NCBI GenBank assembly: GCA_963576725.1
Contig: OY755243.1
Coordinates: forward strand, 81,393,945 to 81,457,944
Direction: 5' to 3'
Origin: Azorinus chamasolen
Taxonomy: Eukaryota > Mollusca > Bivalvia > Cardiida > Solecurtidae
DNA length: 64,000 bases
Positions 40,825-50,660 of the stretch are shown here, piece after piece. Within the stretch, counting starts at the first letter, position 1, and every line of letters starts with the position of its first letter. The notes beneath the pieces were generated by a model. It ran no database searches and had not been told where the DNA came from. It worked only from the letters and a program-made list of their open reading frames with translations. Both the position numbers and the translations under genes were made by a program.

Positions 40825-41009
40825 CAGTAAAACCTCTCTAGACCGGGATTCTAGCCGAGAAAAATTTAGATACTTTTAGGCAGGTGGCTGCTTAATGCAG
40901 GGTGACAGTCATGCAGAAAGCTCCTCTAGGAACCTGTATTAAGCTGCCACCTGTCTCCAAGACTGATATTTATACTAAATTTTACATCCAGTTTAGAAGG
41001 GTTTTACTG
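40825..41009 (+). mobile_element. D-family element, apex partly deleted
   Basis: CAGTAAAACCTCTCTAGACC opens and TTTAGAAGGGTTTTACTG-TA closes the copy. The hairpin loses part of its right arm after GCTCCTCTAGGAACC. Confidence 0.75.
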
Positions 41010-41371
41010 TATTTGCAAATAACATACAAAAAAGCTGATACATGCATGTACTTACAGCCCGTGGAGTCCGCTACTGAATAGTTCAAATAAACTTAACCAA
41101 TACTCTGCTGTTAAAAAAAGTCTGCTCAAAATTGGATCTGTTCAATTTTGACTGCCTGATACAATAAAACTTTTGCGATACTATTAACCAAGTGTCAAAT
41201 AGCTTCGAGCCTGGTGAGAGGCCGAGTTCTCAGCATCACTTCTGGGTCCAAGCAATTTAGCAGAAGTGAGTCAGGCCATGGATTATAGCGGGATAAGGGT
41301 TTAGTAAACATTGAATTTTCGTGAGATGAATGTCTAATTCAAAAGAGAAAATATTGGGGAGTGAAATCAAA

Positions 41372-41785
41372 TTAACCCTTTGAATGCCAGAAACAAGTGT
41401 ATTGTCATTTGCAAACAGGGTAGACCAAGATGTGAGGGCTGCTCTAGGAACCCTCTGATCTACAGTCTGCATTGTTTGCTACTCAAACAGAGTTAACCCA
41501 TTACCTCATAGGCTATTTTTAGATACAACCTCTTTGAATAAATCTATCGAAAAGGTGCATTGACTAGAGAAAACGAAAATTTTAGAATTTTGTAGTTTTA
41601 AACCATTGTGATAAATAGAGTATTTGTTGCTATAGAAGCAAATGCTCTATTTATCACAATGGTTTCAAGAAGTGGCTATTACAGAGGCGTAGAAAGGCGT
41701 ATTTATGGAGGAAAGGGTTAAGGCTTTCCTACTGAATGGGCTCTATAATTAAACACTGATGGACCATTCCACTTTTAATATCAGC
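41372..41785 (+). repeat. F-family MITE interrupted by an A element
   Basis: TTAACCCTTTGAATGCCAGA to GCTACTCAAACAGAG, then the A element, then GGCTTTCCTACTGAATGGGC and ATGGACCATTCCACTT. The right terminus merges with a C element. Confidence 0.6.
41493..41721 (+). repeat. A-family MITE nested in an F element
   Basis: TTAACCCATTACCTCATAGG to ATGGAGGAAAGGGTTAA. The hairpin has several arm mismatches (AGTATTTGTTGCTATAGAAG). Confidence 0.85.
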
Positions 41786-41984
41786 ATAGACCCAGATCAG
41801 ATGGCTCTTGTAGGAGCTGTCTGATCTGTGTCAGCTCTGTTTGTTTATGGAGTTATCAGAATCTCAATCTGATTCTACAGTTTCTGCCAGGACCAAACAT
41901 TTATTGGATAATTGGCCGGTATAAAAATTGTTTTAATAAATTTTCATGTGTTCTTGTATAAATATTCATGAGGTAAAGGGTTAA
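41785..41984 (+). repeat. C-family MITE, left end lost
   Basis: It starts in the core (ATAGACCCAGATCAGATGGC) and ends TTCATGAGGTAAAGGGTTAA. Confidence 0.7.
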
Positions 41985-42034
41985 ATACTTAAGGGTCGTA
42001 ATACAATGCACTTTGAATATTCAACATGGAAGGG

Positions 42035-42202
42035 CTCAAGCTTTAGATGAGGGAAATGAGTCACTAATGCAAACAGTGTAGACCCAGTTAGGATAACTCA
42101 TGTTGCACTTTTTTTTTTTAAAAATACCAGAACATTCATGGTAAGCTTGGCCTGTTTGAATTTCGGAATAGTCCATTTGGAAATTATGCATTGAAAGAGT
42201 TA
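42035..42202 (+). repeat. F-family MITE, core shortened
   Basis: ATGAGTCACTAATGCAAACA, half a core, then CCTGTTTGAATTTCGGAATA and TGCATTGAAAGAGTTAA. Confidence 0.6.
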
Positions 42203-42454
42203 AGGGGGATGTGCTGGTGGTAGTGGAGATTGCTTTACCAATACACTGTAGTTGTTTTCTCTCATATTGGGTGTTAGATTGTGAATTTGTATTCATTTAG
42301 GTTCAAGGGTGTGAAGATTGGATTTTTTTCTCAAGCTGTGAAATTACAGAAGAAGGTAATTACAAAGCTTCTTGCTCCCGAGGATATGAAAGTTTGGTAA
42401 CAACTAATCCTCGAACTATTTGAATGCTGAATTTACAAAATTGTACATTATTGT

Positions 42455-42709
42455 TTAACCCAGTTTCCCTCATAAAAACGCCTTTTCACACAGTTGCAAA
42501 CAGTATACCCAGATAAGACTGCTCCTGTAGGAGCTGTCAGACTGATCAGGGTCTGCTCTGTTTGCTTTTGACATGATATAGATCTCAGATTTGACAGTTT
42601 TTGTCAAAGCAAAAAATTCCTTTGAAATGTTTACATTATAAAAATTGAGCTAATAAATATTCATGTTGCCTTTATTTCTTACATGAATACTGGACAGGGA
42701 AAGGGTTAA
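42455..42709 (+). repeat. C-family MITE, TTAA both ends
   Basis: TTAACCCAGTTTCCCTCATA to GGACAGGGAAAGGGTTAA. The core AGACTGCTCCTGTAGGAGCT has CAGA doubled. The ends are B-like while the body is C. Confidence 0.8.
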
Positions 42710-42758
42710 CAATGAAATTTATTCAGTATGATGGAGAGTATTATTTGCAAAAGGTTTT

Positions 42759-43114
42759 TTAACCCTTTCCTCCGTAGGCTATTTTTTAGACCCAACCTCT
42801 GAATAAATCTACCCAAAAGGAGCATTTACTAGAAAAAGGGAAAATTTTAGAATTGTGTATTTTTGTGTATTTGAAACCATTGTGATAAATAGAGCATTTG
42901 CTCCTATAGGAGCAAATGCTCTATTTATCACAATGGTTTCAAACTACAAAATTCTAAAATTTTACTTTTCTCTTTTACTTTTCTCTAGTAAATGCTCCTT
43001 TTGGGTAGATTCATTCAGAGGTTGGGTTTAAAAATAGCTCTATTTATCACGGTGGTTTCACTAAGTGACTTTTACAGAGGCGTAGAAAGGTGTATGTATG
43101 GAGGAAAGGGTTAA
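42759..43114 (+). repeat. A-family MITE with duplicated, inverted left arm
   Basis: The normal left half and hairpin are followed by an inverted copy of the left half (AAACTACAAAATTC...GTTGGGTTTAAAAATAG), and only then by the normal right end (ACAGAGGCGTAGAAAGGTG to AAGGGTTAA). TTAA flanks both ends. The hairpin extends to about 240 bp. Confidence 0.8.
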
Positions 43115-43216
43115 TGACAAACTCTGCAGATTCTGATCTGAGGGCTCCACTAGGTGTCCTGACATGGATCTACACTGTTTGCATATGCAAGTACACTGGT
43201 TTCCTGCATTCAAAGG
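43114..43216 (-). repeat. F-family MITE fragment
   Basis: AGATTCTGATCTGAGGGCTC and TACACTGTTTGCATATGCAA, ending CATTCAAAGGATTTA. Confidence 0.55.
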
Positions 43217-43352
43217 ATTTACCCTTTATAAACCCCTTTTCACACAGTTGTAAACAGAGTAGATCCAGATCAGACAGCTCCTAATTAGGAGCTGTCTGAT
43301 CAGGGTCTGCTCTGTTTGCTTACAAAATTACAATAGATTAGACTCCACAATT
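43217..43352 (+). repeat. C-family MITE, right part replaced
   Basis: The left end ACCCTTTATAAACCCCTTTT and a perfect core AGACAGCTCCTAATTAGGAG are present. C sequence stops after TAGACTCCACAATTTTG. Confidence 0.7.
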
Positions 43353-43359
43353 TTGTGTC

Positions 43360-43560
43360 ACCTGCCGAGAGGCAATGTGTAACATAGGGATCACTTTTCC
43401 ATCGTCTGTCTGTCTTTCTGACACACATTCTTTTTATATTGGTGTATGAAAGCAAAATTTCTTGGCCCTGGCAGATTTTGTAGATATTGTAATTTTATAA
43501 GCAAACAGAGCAGACCCTGATAAAAAATATCTCTGATCTTGGGTCTTTAATTTCTGAAAA
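43360..43560. repeat. Helentron-like end fragment and C remnant
   Basis: GTGTCACCTGCCGAGAGGCA then ATCGTCTGTCTGTCTTTCTG looks like another N-type left end. A C fragment in minus orientation (ATAAGCAAACAGAGCAGACC) follows at 43497. Confidence 0.4.
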
Positions 43561-43810
43561 AAAATTAGCAAAAATAAAACAGAAAAGGAAAAAAAAGCTA
43601 GAAGCTAAATGAAGACTAGCGCTAGAGCACTGATTAAGAATAGTACAGTACCTGAACATCATTTTTCTAGGCTTGCCAGTTAAATCGGTCTGTTTGTTGA
43701 TTCTATTCCAATTTTATGGCATATTATACTTTAAACTACATTAACAGAATTCTTAAACCTAGAGGAGATAATACGAGTATGATACTTTCAAACATTTTTT
43801 ACTTGTCTGT

Positions 43811-44436
43811 TTAATCCTGTAACTCATGAATATTCATTAACCCTTTCCTCCATAGGCTATTTTTAAACCCAACCTCTGAATGAATCTACCCAAAAGGAGC
43901 ATTTACTAGAGAAAAGTAAAAGAGAAAAGTAAAAATTTAGAATTTTGTAGTTTGAAACCATTGTTATAAATAGAGCATTTGCTCCTATAGGAGCAAATGC
44001 TCTATTTATCACAATGGTTTCATAAATTGATTATTATAGAGGCCTAGAAAGGCATATTTGTGGAGGAAAGGGGCGTAGAAAGGCATATTTGTGGAGGAAA
44101 GGGGCGTAGAAAGGCGTATTTGTGGAGGAAAGGGGCGTAGAAAGGCGTATTTGTGGTGGAAAGGCGTATTTGTGGAGGAAAGGCGTATTTGTGGAGGAAA
44201 GGCGTATTTGTGGAGGAAAGGGTTAAGGAAGCAATGACTTCATGAATATTTATTAGCCAAATTTTTTATAATGGCATATGGACTGTTTGGTCATGGCAGA
44301 TACTATAGAATCAGATCTATATTATTCCTTAAGCAATCACAGTAGACTCTCATTAGACAACTCCTACACAAGCCATCTGATCAGATCTATTTTGTTTGCA
44401 AAGATGTCACAAGATATCTATTAGGTATATGGTTTA
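43811..44436 (-). repeat. C-family MITE interrupted by an A element
   Basis: TTAATCCTGTAACTCATGAA precedes the A element, and GGAAGCAATGACTTCATGAA then TATTCCTTAAGCAATCACAG follow it. The end is worn (GGTATATGGTTTA). Confidence 0.75.
43837..44226 (+). repeat. A-family MITE with tandemly expanded right end
   Basis: The copy is normal from TTAACCCTTTCCTCCATAGG through the hairpin. The right terminus (GGCGTAGAAAGGCGTATTTG then TGGAGGAAA) is then tandemly repeated: about four 32-bp units, then about four 22-bp units (44038-44225), ending GGGTTAA. Confidence 0.9.
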
Positions 44437-44540
44437 CCCTTTCCCTGTTTGACAATTTCATGTAAGAAATGATGTCATCATAAATTCTTATAAAATAACA
44501 GCTTTCTCCTTCCCACAAACAAACTTATTTGCTTATATAG

Positions 44541-44620
44541 TAGAACCTTGATATCTCAAGCTTCGATAACTCGAACTTTGGGATAACTCGAACTAAAAAT
44601 TCGACCCCTCTAAAATTTAC
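44541..44620 (+). repeat. Possible pogo/Tigger-type terminus
   Basis: TAGTAGAACCTTGATATCTC followed by repeated TCGATAACTCGAACT resembles the subterminal style of Tigger/pogo elements. No matching second end is seen. Confidence 0.35.
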
Positions 44621-44676
44621 AATAGAGAATTGCACTAAAATGTATCGTTACGCATATCTAGAAACACAAATGATCG

Positions 44677-44927
44677 CTAAACCCTTTCCCTCATACAAAC
44701 GTGTTTTCACACATTTGCAAACAGAGTAGACCCAGATCAGACGGCTCCTAGAGGAGCCGTCTGATCAGGGTCTGCTCTGTTTGCTTATGAAATTTGATAG
44801 ATCTGTTTCTATACTTGCTAAAATGGCTACAATGTTCCACCTTCCATATTTCTTTTTAACTATTTTGTCCATGAATATTCAGTAGGTATTGAAATTTGAA
44901 CTAAAATTAGAACAGGGAAAGGGTTAA
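44677..44927 (-). repeat. B-family MITE, left member of an inverted pair
   Basis: AACCCTTTCCCTCATACAAA to GAACAGGGAAAGGGTTAA, with a perfect core AGACGGCTCCTAGAGGAGCC. The other copy faces it after 23 bp. Confidence 0.85.
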
Positions 44928-44950
44928 TGCAGGTCTAAAGTAATGTTTGT

Positions 44951-45201
44951 TTAACCCTTTCCCTGTTCTATTTTTAGTTCAAATTTCAATACCTACTGAA
45001 TATTCATAGGGCAAAATGTTATACAGACATATGGAAAGTGTAATATTGTAGCCATTTTAGAAACTAAAGAAACAGATATTGTCGATTCCATTAGCAAACA
45101 GAGCAGACCCTGATCAGACGGCTCCTATAGGAGCCGTCTGATCTGGGTCTACTCTGTTTGCAAATGTGTGAAAAGGGCGTTTATATGAGGGAAAGGGTTA
45201 A
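44951..45201 (+). repeat. B-family MITE, right member of an inverted pair
   Basis: TTAACCCTTTCCCTGTTCTA to GAGGGAAAGGGTTAA, with a perfect core AGACGGCTCCTATAGGAGCC and TTAA at both ends. Confidence 0.9.
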
Positions 45202-45335
45202 GATAATAATATACGTATGATTCTGCAGTTTATGCCATAGTCAAAAACTCCTGTGTTTTCATGTGGCTTAACAAACATTGATTTAATTATTATTTGTGAT
45301 TTCATTATGTTTTTACATGAATATTGGTTAAAGAC
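45202..45335 (+). repeat. C-family MITE, right part
   Basis: TACGTATGATTCTGCAGTTT, CTCCTGTGTTTTCATGTG and TTTTTACATGAATATTGGTTAA. The preceding B element may have inserted into this C copy. Confidence 0.5.
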
Positions 45336-45607
45336 TTTTCCGTATCCAAATATTTTCGATCTGCCAATATTATGAGAAGCCTGACGTATATAGGTATCTC
45401 ATCAGAAACCAAACTGTTTGAGATTCAAACATGGGGATTTTTTGTTTGTTTTTAAATAATTAATTGGAAGAAAAACAGAATTTTACAATTGAAGCAGGCA
45501 ACAATTTTTTGCAGAGGAAACTTTTTTAGTGTAAGTGGATTGTACTATTAATACATGCTACCGTACTGCCAGGAAAGTTAGCCAGTCAATTTCTTTTTCT
45601 TGCTACT

Positions 45608-45856
45608 TTGCCAGAGGCATTACAGAGGCTATTTCAGAAACGAAATGATCTTCCGAATTTACATTACACATGGGGCGCTGACGTTGTTTGGGGAGTGCAT
45701 GTATATGTTAAGAATTTGGAAAAAATATTCTTTCATGTGAAATTAAGCAGGCATATCTTGGATTTACTGTATGGTTCCAGATCAGATGATGAGCCAGGTT
45801 ATTTATTATTATTTATGTATATTAATTACTCAAAGTACTCAGATAAACTTAGGTAA
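45608..45856 (+). other. Unassigned 82-codon ORF
   Basis: The ORF overlaps no recognised repeat. The translation (LQRLFQKRNDLPNLHYTWGA, then DVVWGVHVYVKNLEKIFFHV) is not low-complexity. A polypyrimidine stretch ending TTTGCCAG lies just upstream of the reading frame, as in a 3' splice site, so a lost or real exon is possible. No partner exon, domain or family is recognised. Confidence 0.2.
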
Positions 45857-45975
45857 ATTGTGCAGACCCAGATTAAATGGCTCCTAAGTAGCTGTTTGAT
45901 CATGATCCATGCTGTTAGCCAACTTTATCAGTTTAAGTTAACTATATCAGTTTCAGCTAACTATGTCAGTTTAAG

Positions 45976-46148
45976 TTAACCCTTTCCTCCATTAATACGC
46001 CTTTCTACGCCTCTGTAAAGAGCAAATGCTCTATTTATCACAATGGTTTCAAACTACAAAATTCTAAAATTTTCCTGTTAATGCTCCTTTTCGGTAGATT
46101 TATTCAAAATGGTTGGATCTAAAAATAGCCTATGGAGGAAAGGGTTAA
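45976..46148 (-). repeat. A-family MITE, one hairpin arm deleted
   Basis: TTAACCCTTTCCTCCATTAA to TGGAGGAAAGGGTTAA. The sequence jumps from GCCTCTGTAAA to GAGCAAATGCTC. AGTTAA flanks on both sides make the target longer than TTAA by chance or by duplication. Confidence 0.8.
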
Positions 46149-47140
46149 GTTAAAGCTACCAAATTGTAGCCATATTGAATAGTTCATCTTTTCAAGCTGG
46201 TGGAGAGGAGATATTTGGGTACACAGTTTCACAATTTGAAGGTTTGCACACAATTTGAAGTTTTGGTTGTTATTTGTTATCTTCTGTTGGTTTTATCTCT
46301 TCGTTCGGGGATCTAAATAGTAGATGAGATGGTGTCCAGTATAAATCTTTATTGTAGAGACGGCCAAAAGTTGTGTGTCATATATATAAACAATTCAATA
46401 TCACATATATGCCTATACAGTTCAAATTAGGGAATTAGCAAGATAAATAGTACTAGATCTGAAATGTAGAGCTACTCACTAACTTGTGTGAGAGAACCTA
46501 TCCATGCCAGATATAGACATAATTTCAATATTAAGTTAATGTGACTCTGATACTGATTCTATATAAACTTAGACATAACAATATTTAAAAAACTGCATAA
46601 ACAACATTTCAAAGATATATACACAAATGAATAAATGAATAATTAGCTCAGGATACTTGAATACTTAACTTAACTTGACAATATTCAAGTTTGATGCTAA
46701 ACAATTTTCAAAGTTTAACTTAAGCAAACATTCTAAATAGATATACACAGAACTATTAAGATAATATAGTACAGAATATAACAGTCCAGCATTTCGTTTA
46801 ACAGCAACATTATTTATAAAAGTTCTGTAACCAATTAGCAGTAAACCTGACTTACCTAAATAGTAGATGAGATGGTGTCCAGTATAAATCTTTATTGTAG
46901 AGACGGCCAAAAGTTGTGTGCCTGTCTCAGTTTTGACTGCTTCTTATATACTTGAACACCAAATCTCGTTAGGTAGCCAATGTAACAAAATAAATGAAAA
47001 GCAATATTTCGGATCTATTATTTAAAAGATAGTCTTTAGAATTTCTTTCTAGTGTCCCCATTTGTATTAGTGGACCATATGTCTATTGGATTTGTTACAT
47101 TCATTTTACTATACCAGAACCTATCTGACATATGTTTATA
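46149..47140. other. AT-rich stretch with a direct repeat
   Basis: No credible gene is found. Apart from the 65-bp direct repeats at its two ends, 46378-46855 and 46921-47140 match nothing else in the window. Confidence 0.45.
46313..46920 (-). repeat. 65-bp direct repeats flanking 478 bp
   Basis: 46313-46377 and 46856-46920 are identical as read (CTAAATAGTAGATGAGATGG...). On the minus strand each holds ACAATAAAGATTTATAC, a polyadenylation-like signal. The layout could be a small LTR-type (TRIM-like) element or a duplication with an insert. No target duplication is visible. Confidence 0.5.
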
Positions 47141-47314
47141 AATATTTATCAATAAGGTATAGTAATTTCCAATATTAATGTTAATAATTAATTGGGAGCT
47201 TATTGGATATTTTCCTTGTGACAACTTCAAATATTTATAAATAAGGTATAGTAATTTCCAATATTAATGTTAATAATTAATTGGGAGCTTATTGGATATT
47301 TTCCTTGTGACAAC
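47141..47314 (+). repeat. 89-bp tandem duplication
   Basis: Two copies starting at 47141 and 47230 (AATATTTAT(C/A)AATAAGGTAT to CTTGTGACAAC) differ at about one base. Confidence 0.9.
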
Positions 47315-47394
47315 AGTGTCATTTAGTGGTTTGTTTAGAATGTATCTGATAATACTTTTGTTTCCATGCAGAAAATGTTCATGTTAACCTTAAA

Positions 47395-47577
47395 ACATTA
47401 TCACATGAATATTCCTGTAAGAAACAATGACATCATGAATGTTTGGCCATGGCCAGAACTGCATAATTAATCTATATCGCGTCGTAAGCAAACAAAGGAG
47501 AGCCTGATCAGAGAGCTCCTATAGGACATATCTGATCTGGGTCTACTCTGTTTGTAAACGTGTATAAAGATCTTTAA
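47395..47577 (-). repeat. C-family MITE, internally shortened
   Basis: CACATGAATATTCCTGTAAG, GGCCATGGCCAGAACTGC and core AGAGAGCTCCTATAGGACAT. It ends AAAGATCTTTAA, which overlaps the next element. Confidence 0.65.
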
Positions 47578-47819
47578 CTTTCCTTGAATAAACTTTTAAG
47601 AAATAATGGCTTCATGAATATTAATTAGAGTAATTGTTAAAAAAGCACATGGACACAGGAATGTTTGGCCACAGCAGGAACTGTAGACTCATATCATATA
47701 TTTATATCATAAGCAAACAGAGCAGACCCTGATCAGACGGCTCCTACAGGAGCCGTCTGATCTGGGTCTACTCTGTTTGCAAAGGCATAGAAAGGCGTAT
47801 TTATGGAGTAACGGGTTAA
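47574..47819 (-). repeat. C-family MITE
   Basis: TTAACTTTCCTTGAATAAAC to TTATGGAGTAACGGGTTAA, with a perfect core AGACGGCTCCTACAGGAGCC. Its last TTAA is shared with the B element. Confidence 0.85.
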
Positions 47820-48065
47820 CCCTTTCCTTCATATAAACATGTTTTCACACATTTGCACACAGAGTAGACCCAGATCAGACAGCTCCTTTATGAGCCATCT
47901 GATCAAGGTCAGCTCTGTTTGCTATAAAGTTGAAATATATGCTTCTTTACTTTCAGAAATGGCTACATTGCTCCCTCTTTCCATATTTCATTGTAACTGT
48001 TTTTTACCATGAATATTCAGTAGGTATTGAAATGTGGAATAAACGTATAATTCAGAATGGGCTAG
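47816..48065 (-). repeat. B-family MITE
   Basis: TTAACCCTTTCCTTCATATA to AATTCAGAATGGGCTAGA. The right terminus has decayed. Confidence 0.75.
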
Positions 48066-48530
48066 ACATTTGATCAGAATGAAAAACGTTTATCCTTTAC
48101 TTATCTGGATCCAGACTGTTTACAAATACTAGCACAAAATCACCAGTAGAGGGGTAGACTAGTGTCTACACTGTTTGAGACGCCATATCAGTGTATTCAC
48201 CAATTGTTTTAGATTGACTTGGAAAAATTGTATTTATAGTAGAGAAATCGGGATTTATGCTTTCCAGCTTAATTATTCCCATTGGAATTAACTTCCAACC
48301 AATATCTGTCATGATTGGTTAAGTGACAGATTAGAAGGTTGTTATAATGGCCGGCCATTAATAGATCAGGTGACAGCATTATACTCTTTGGATCTGGAGC
48401 TATACTGTTTGCGACTGTGTTCAATACTTTTCGGCCGGCAGTTATCTGTGCCAAGTGAACTTACTGAAGCTAGGCAGTACTGATAGCTTGTAATAGTTTA
48501 TCTTTTAGTACAGCCATTTTAGTGAGTCAT
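48066..48530. other. Spacer with H- and F-type remnants
   Basis: CTTATCTGGATCCAGACTGT near 48102 and GTCTACACTGTTTGAGACG near 48165 are core remnants. AATGGCCGGCCATT at 48345 is a 14-bp palindrome. No gene. Confidence 0.4.
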
Positions 48531-48779
48531 TTAACCTTTTACCTGCTCAATATTCATGTAAGAAATGATGACATCATAGATATTAGTTAGGTTGATCTGT
48601 TAATGGCATAATTATGTACATAGGTTATTTTGGCTCATGCAGAAACTGTAGAATTAGATCTATATTATACCGTAAGCAAACAGGGCAGATCAGACGGCTC
48701 CTACAGGATCCGACTAATTTTGGTCTATAACTTTGTTTGCAAATGTGTGGAAAGGCATTTATATGAAGGAAAGGGTTAA
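48531..48779 (-). repeat. C/B-type MITE
   Basis: TTAACCTTTTACCTGCTCAA to GAAGGAAAGGGTTAA. The core left arm is trimmed (GGGCAGATCAGACGGCTCC). Confidence 0.75.
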
Positions 48780-48858
48780 TTTCTGCATTTTCAAATTGAA
48801 CAGCAGAAATCTGTGTTATGAGCTTGTCTTCTGAGGGGTGTTTTTGTCAATTTTTGTT

Positions 48859-49691
48859 AGCTCACCTGGCACAAATTGCCAAGGTGAGCTATTGTGATCG
48901 CCCTGTGTCCGTCGTCGTGCGTCGTCAGTCGTCAACTTTTTCTTAAAATGACATCTCCTCCTAAACTACTTTCTGGATTTTTACCAAACTTGGCAGAAAT
49001 GTTCCTTGGGTCAACCTTTTTCAAAGTTGTTCAAAGAATTTGATTCCATGTAGAACTCTGGTTGCTATGGCAACCAATGTCCAAAAAGAAGTAAAAACTT
49101 TAAAAATCTTCTTGTCAAAAACTGTAAGGCGTAGGGCTACCAAATTTGGTATGTAGAATCATCTAGTGGACCTCTACATAGAGTGTTCAATTTTGCCCCT
49201 GGGGTCAAAATTGGCCCAACCCCGGGGATCACAAGTTTTACATAGGATTATATGGTGAAACTTTAAAGATCTTCTTGCCTGAAACTGAAAAGCTTAGAGC
49301 TGTGATATTTGGTATGTAGAATCATCTCGTGAACCTTTACTAAGATTGTTCAAATTATGCCCCTGGGGTCAAACACGGCCACACCCTGGGCATCATATGT
49401 TTTACATAGGATTATATAGTAAACACTTTAAAAAGTATTTTTGTCTCAAACCTGAAAGGCTTAGAGCTGTGATATTTGGTATGAAGCATTATCTGGTGAA
49501 CCTTTACAAAGATTGTTCAAATTATGCTCTGGGGGTCAAAATTGTCCTCACCCCTAGGGTCACAAATTTTACTGAAAACTTTAAAAATCTTCTTGTCAAA
49601 ACCTGTAATTGTGCCCCTGGGGTCAAATTGATAGGTCACATGACATCATTTAACCAGGTGAGCGATACAGGGCCATCATGGCCCTCTTGTT
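48859..49691 (+). mobile_element. N2 Helentron-like element, complete short copy
   Basis: The left hairpin AGCTCACCTGGCACAAATTG...GGTGAGCT lies at 48859-48890, followed by ATTGTGATCGCCCTGTGTCC and GTCGTC repeats. About four core units (CTGAAACTGAAAAGCTTAGA, TGCCCCTGGGGTCAAA) follow. The right end is GGTGAGCGATACAGGGCCAT, a GGCCCT hairpin (49669-49685) and CTTGTT. It is preceded by TTTTTGTT. It is the cleanest copy for defining the element ends. Confidence 0.8.
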
Positions 49692-49709
49692 CATTTTTGT
49701 AAGAAACAC

Positions 49710-49830
49710 TACGAGTGTACTGGCATTTGCAAACAATCTAGACCCAGATCAGAGAGCTTCTGATCAGTGTCTACACAGTTTGTAATTCAAAATCCTTTTG
49801 CAAATTATACTGAATGGACACTCATAAAAA
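49710..49830 (+). repeat. F-family MITE fragment
   Basis: GTGTACTGGCATTTGCAAAC, TAGACCCAGATCAGAGAGCT and TTATACTGAATGGACACTC. Confidence 0.55.
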
Positions 49831-49892
49831 AATACTGAAACAAACAGAAGGTAATACTACTGAATTGTAACTGGAAATAGCATTTGCAAACA

Positions 49893-50147
49893 GTTAACCC
49901 TTCTCTTGCTGAATTCTAAAGTACATTTCTCCTTCTTTACCCATGCCCTGTTGTATAATTACGTAATTATATCTTCACTGTGTACAAGTATATCGCTGTG
50001 CAATCGCTGCTGTGGAGTGCACTTGTTGCACAATCAACTTGTAAATAGTGCAGACCCTGATGAGACAGCTCCTGCAGGAGCTGTCTCATATGGGTCTTCA
50101 CTATTTACAGGTAGGTATATTGATGTGAATAGCAAGCGAAGGGTTAA
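49893..50147 (+). repeat. G-family MITE, reference copy
   Basis: TTAACCCTTCTCTTGCTGAA to AGCAAGCGAAGGGTTAA, with TTAA at both ends. The core is AGACAGCTCCTGCAGGAGCT between TAAATAGTGCAGACCC and GGGTCTTCACTATTTA. Confidence 0.85.
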
Positions 50148-50429
50148 GCTCCAGAGACAGGCAAATAGCATTACATCAGCCCTTTGTATGTGAGAATGAT
50201 GTCAAATGGGGGTAGATCACCTGTGATCAGGGTTTTTACTGTTGCCCGTTCTGATTCCAGTCAGACCTTACATAAGGTAATCTTCTGTACACAAAGCAAT
50301 TGATGCTTCTGGATTCTATTTATAAAATTCTATTTTACTACTGTCAGGTGTTTGGTGTAGCCATACTTTTGTTAAATTCTTGAACTTCCATTTTATAGTT
50401 CCAGAAAACCACCTGTTGTAGCTCGTTGA

Positions 50430-50660
50430 TTAACAAGGTGGCTGTCATCTGCAAACAGTGTAGACCAAGATCAGAGGGGTCCTAGAGGGGTCCTCTGAAC
50501 AGTGTAGACCAAGATCAGAGGGGTCATAGAGGTGCCCTCTGAACAGTGTAGACCAAGATCAGAGGGCTCCTAGAGGGGTCCTAGAGGTGCCCTCTGATCA
50601 GGGTTGGCACTGTTTGTCATATAAACTTCTCTCACAAATTATACCCTTTCATTACTGATT
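50430..50660 (+). repeat. F-family MITE with 44-bp tandem core
   Basis: The left core arm AACAGTGTAGACCAAGATCA starts at 50454, 50498 and 50542. The third unit carries an extra GGGGTCCTAGAG before the true right arm (CTCTGATCAGGGTTGGCACT). Confidence 0.75.

Noticed and set aside
46149..47140. Full LTR retrotransposon
   Set aside because: Only 65-bp direct repeats are found, with no gag/pol text, primer-binding site or target duplication.
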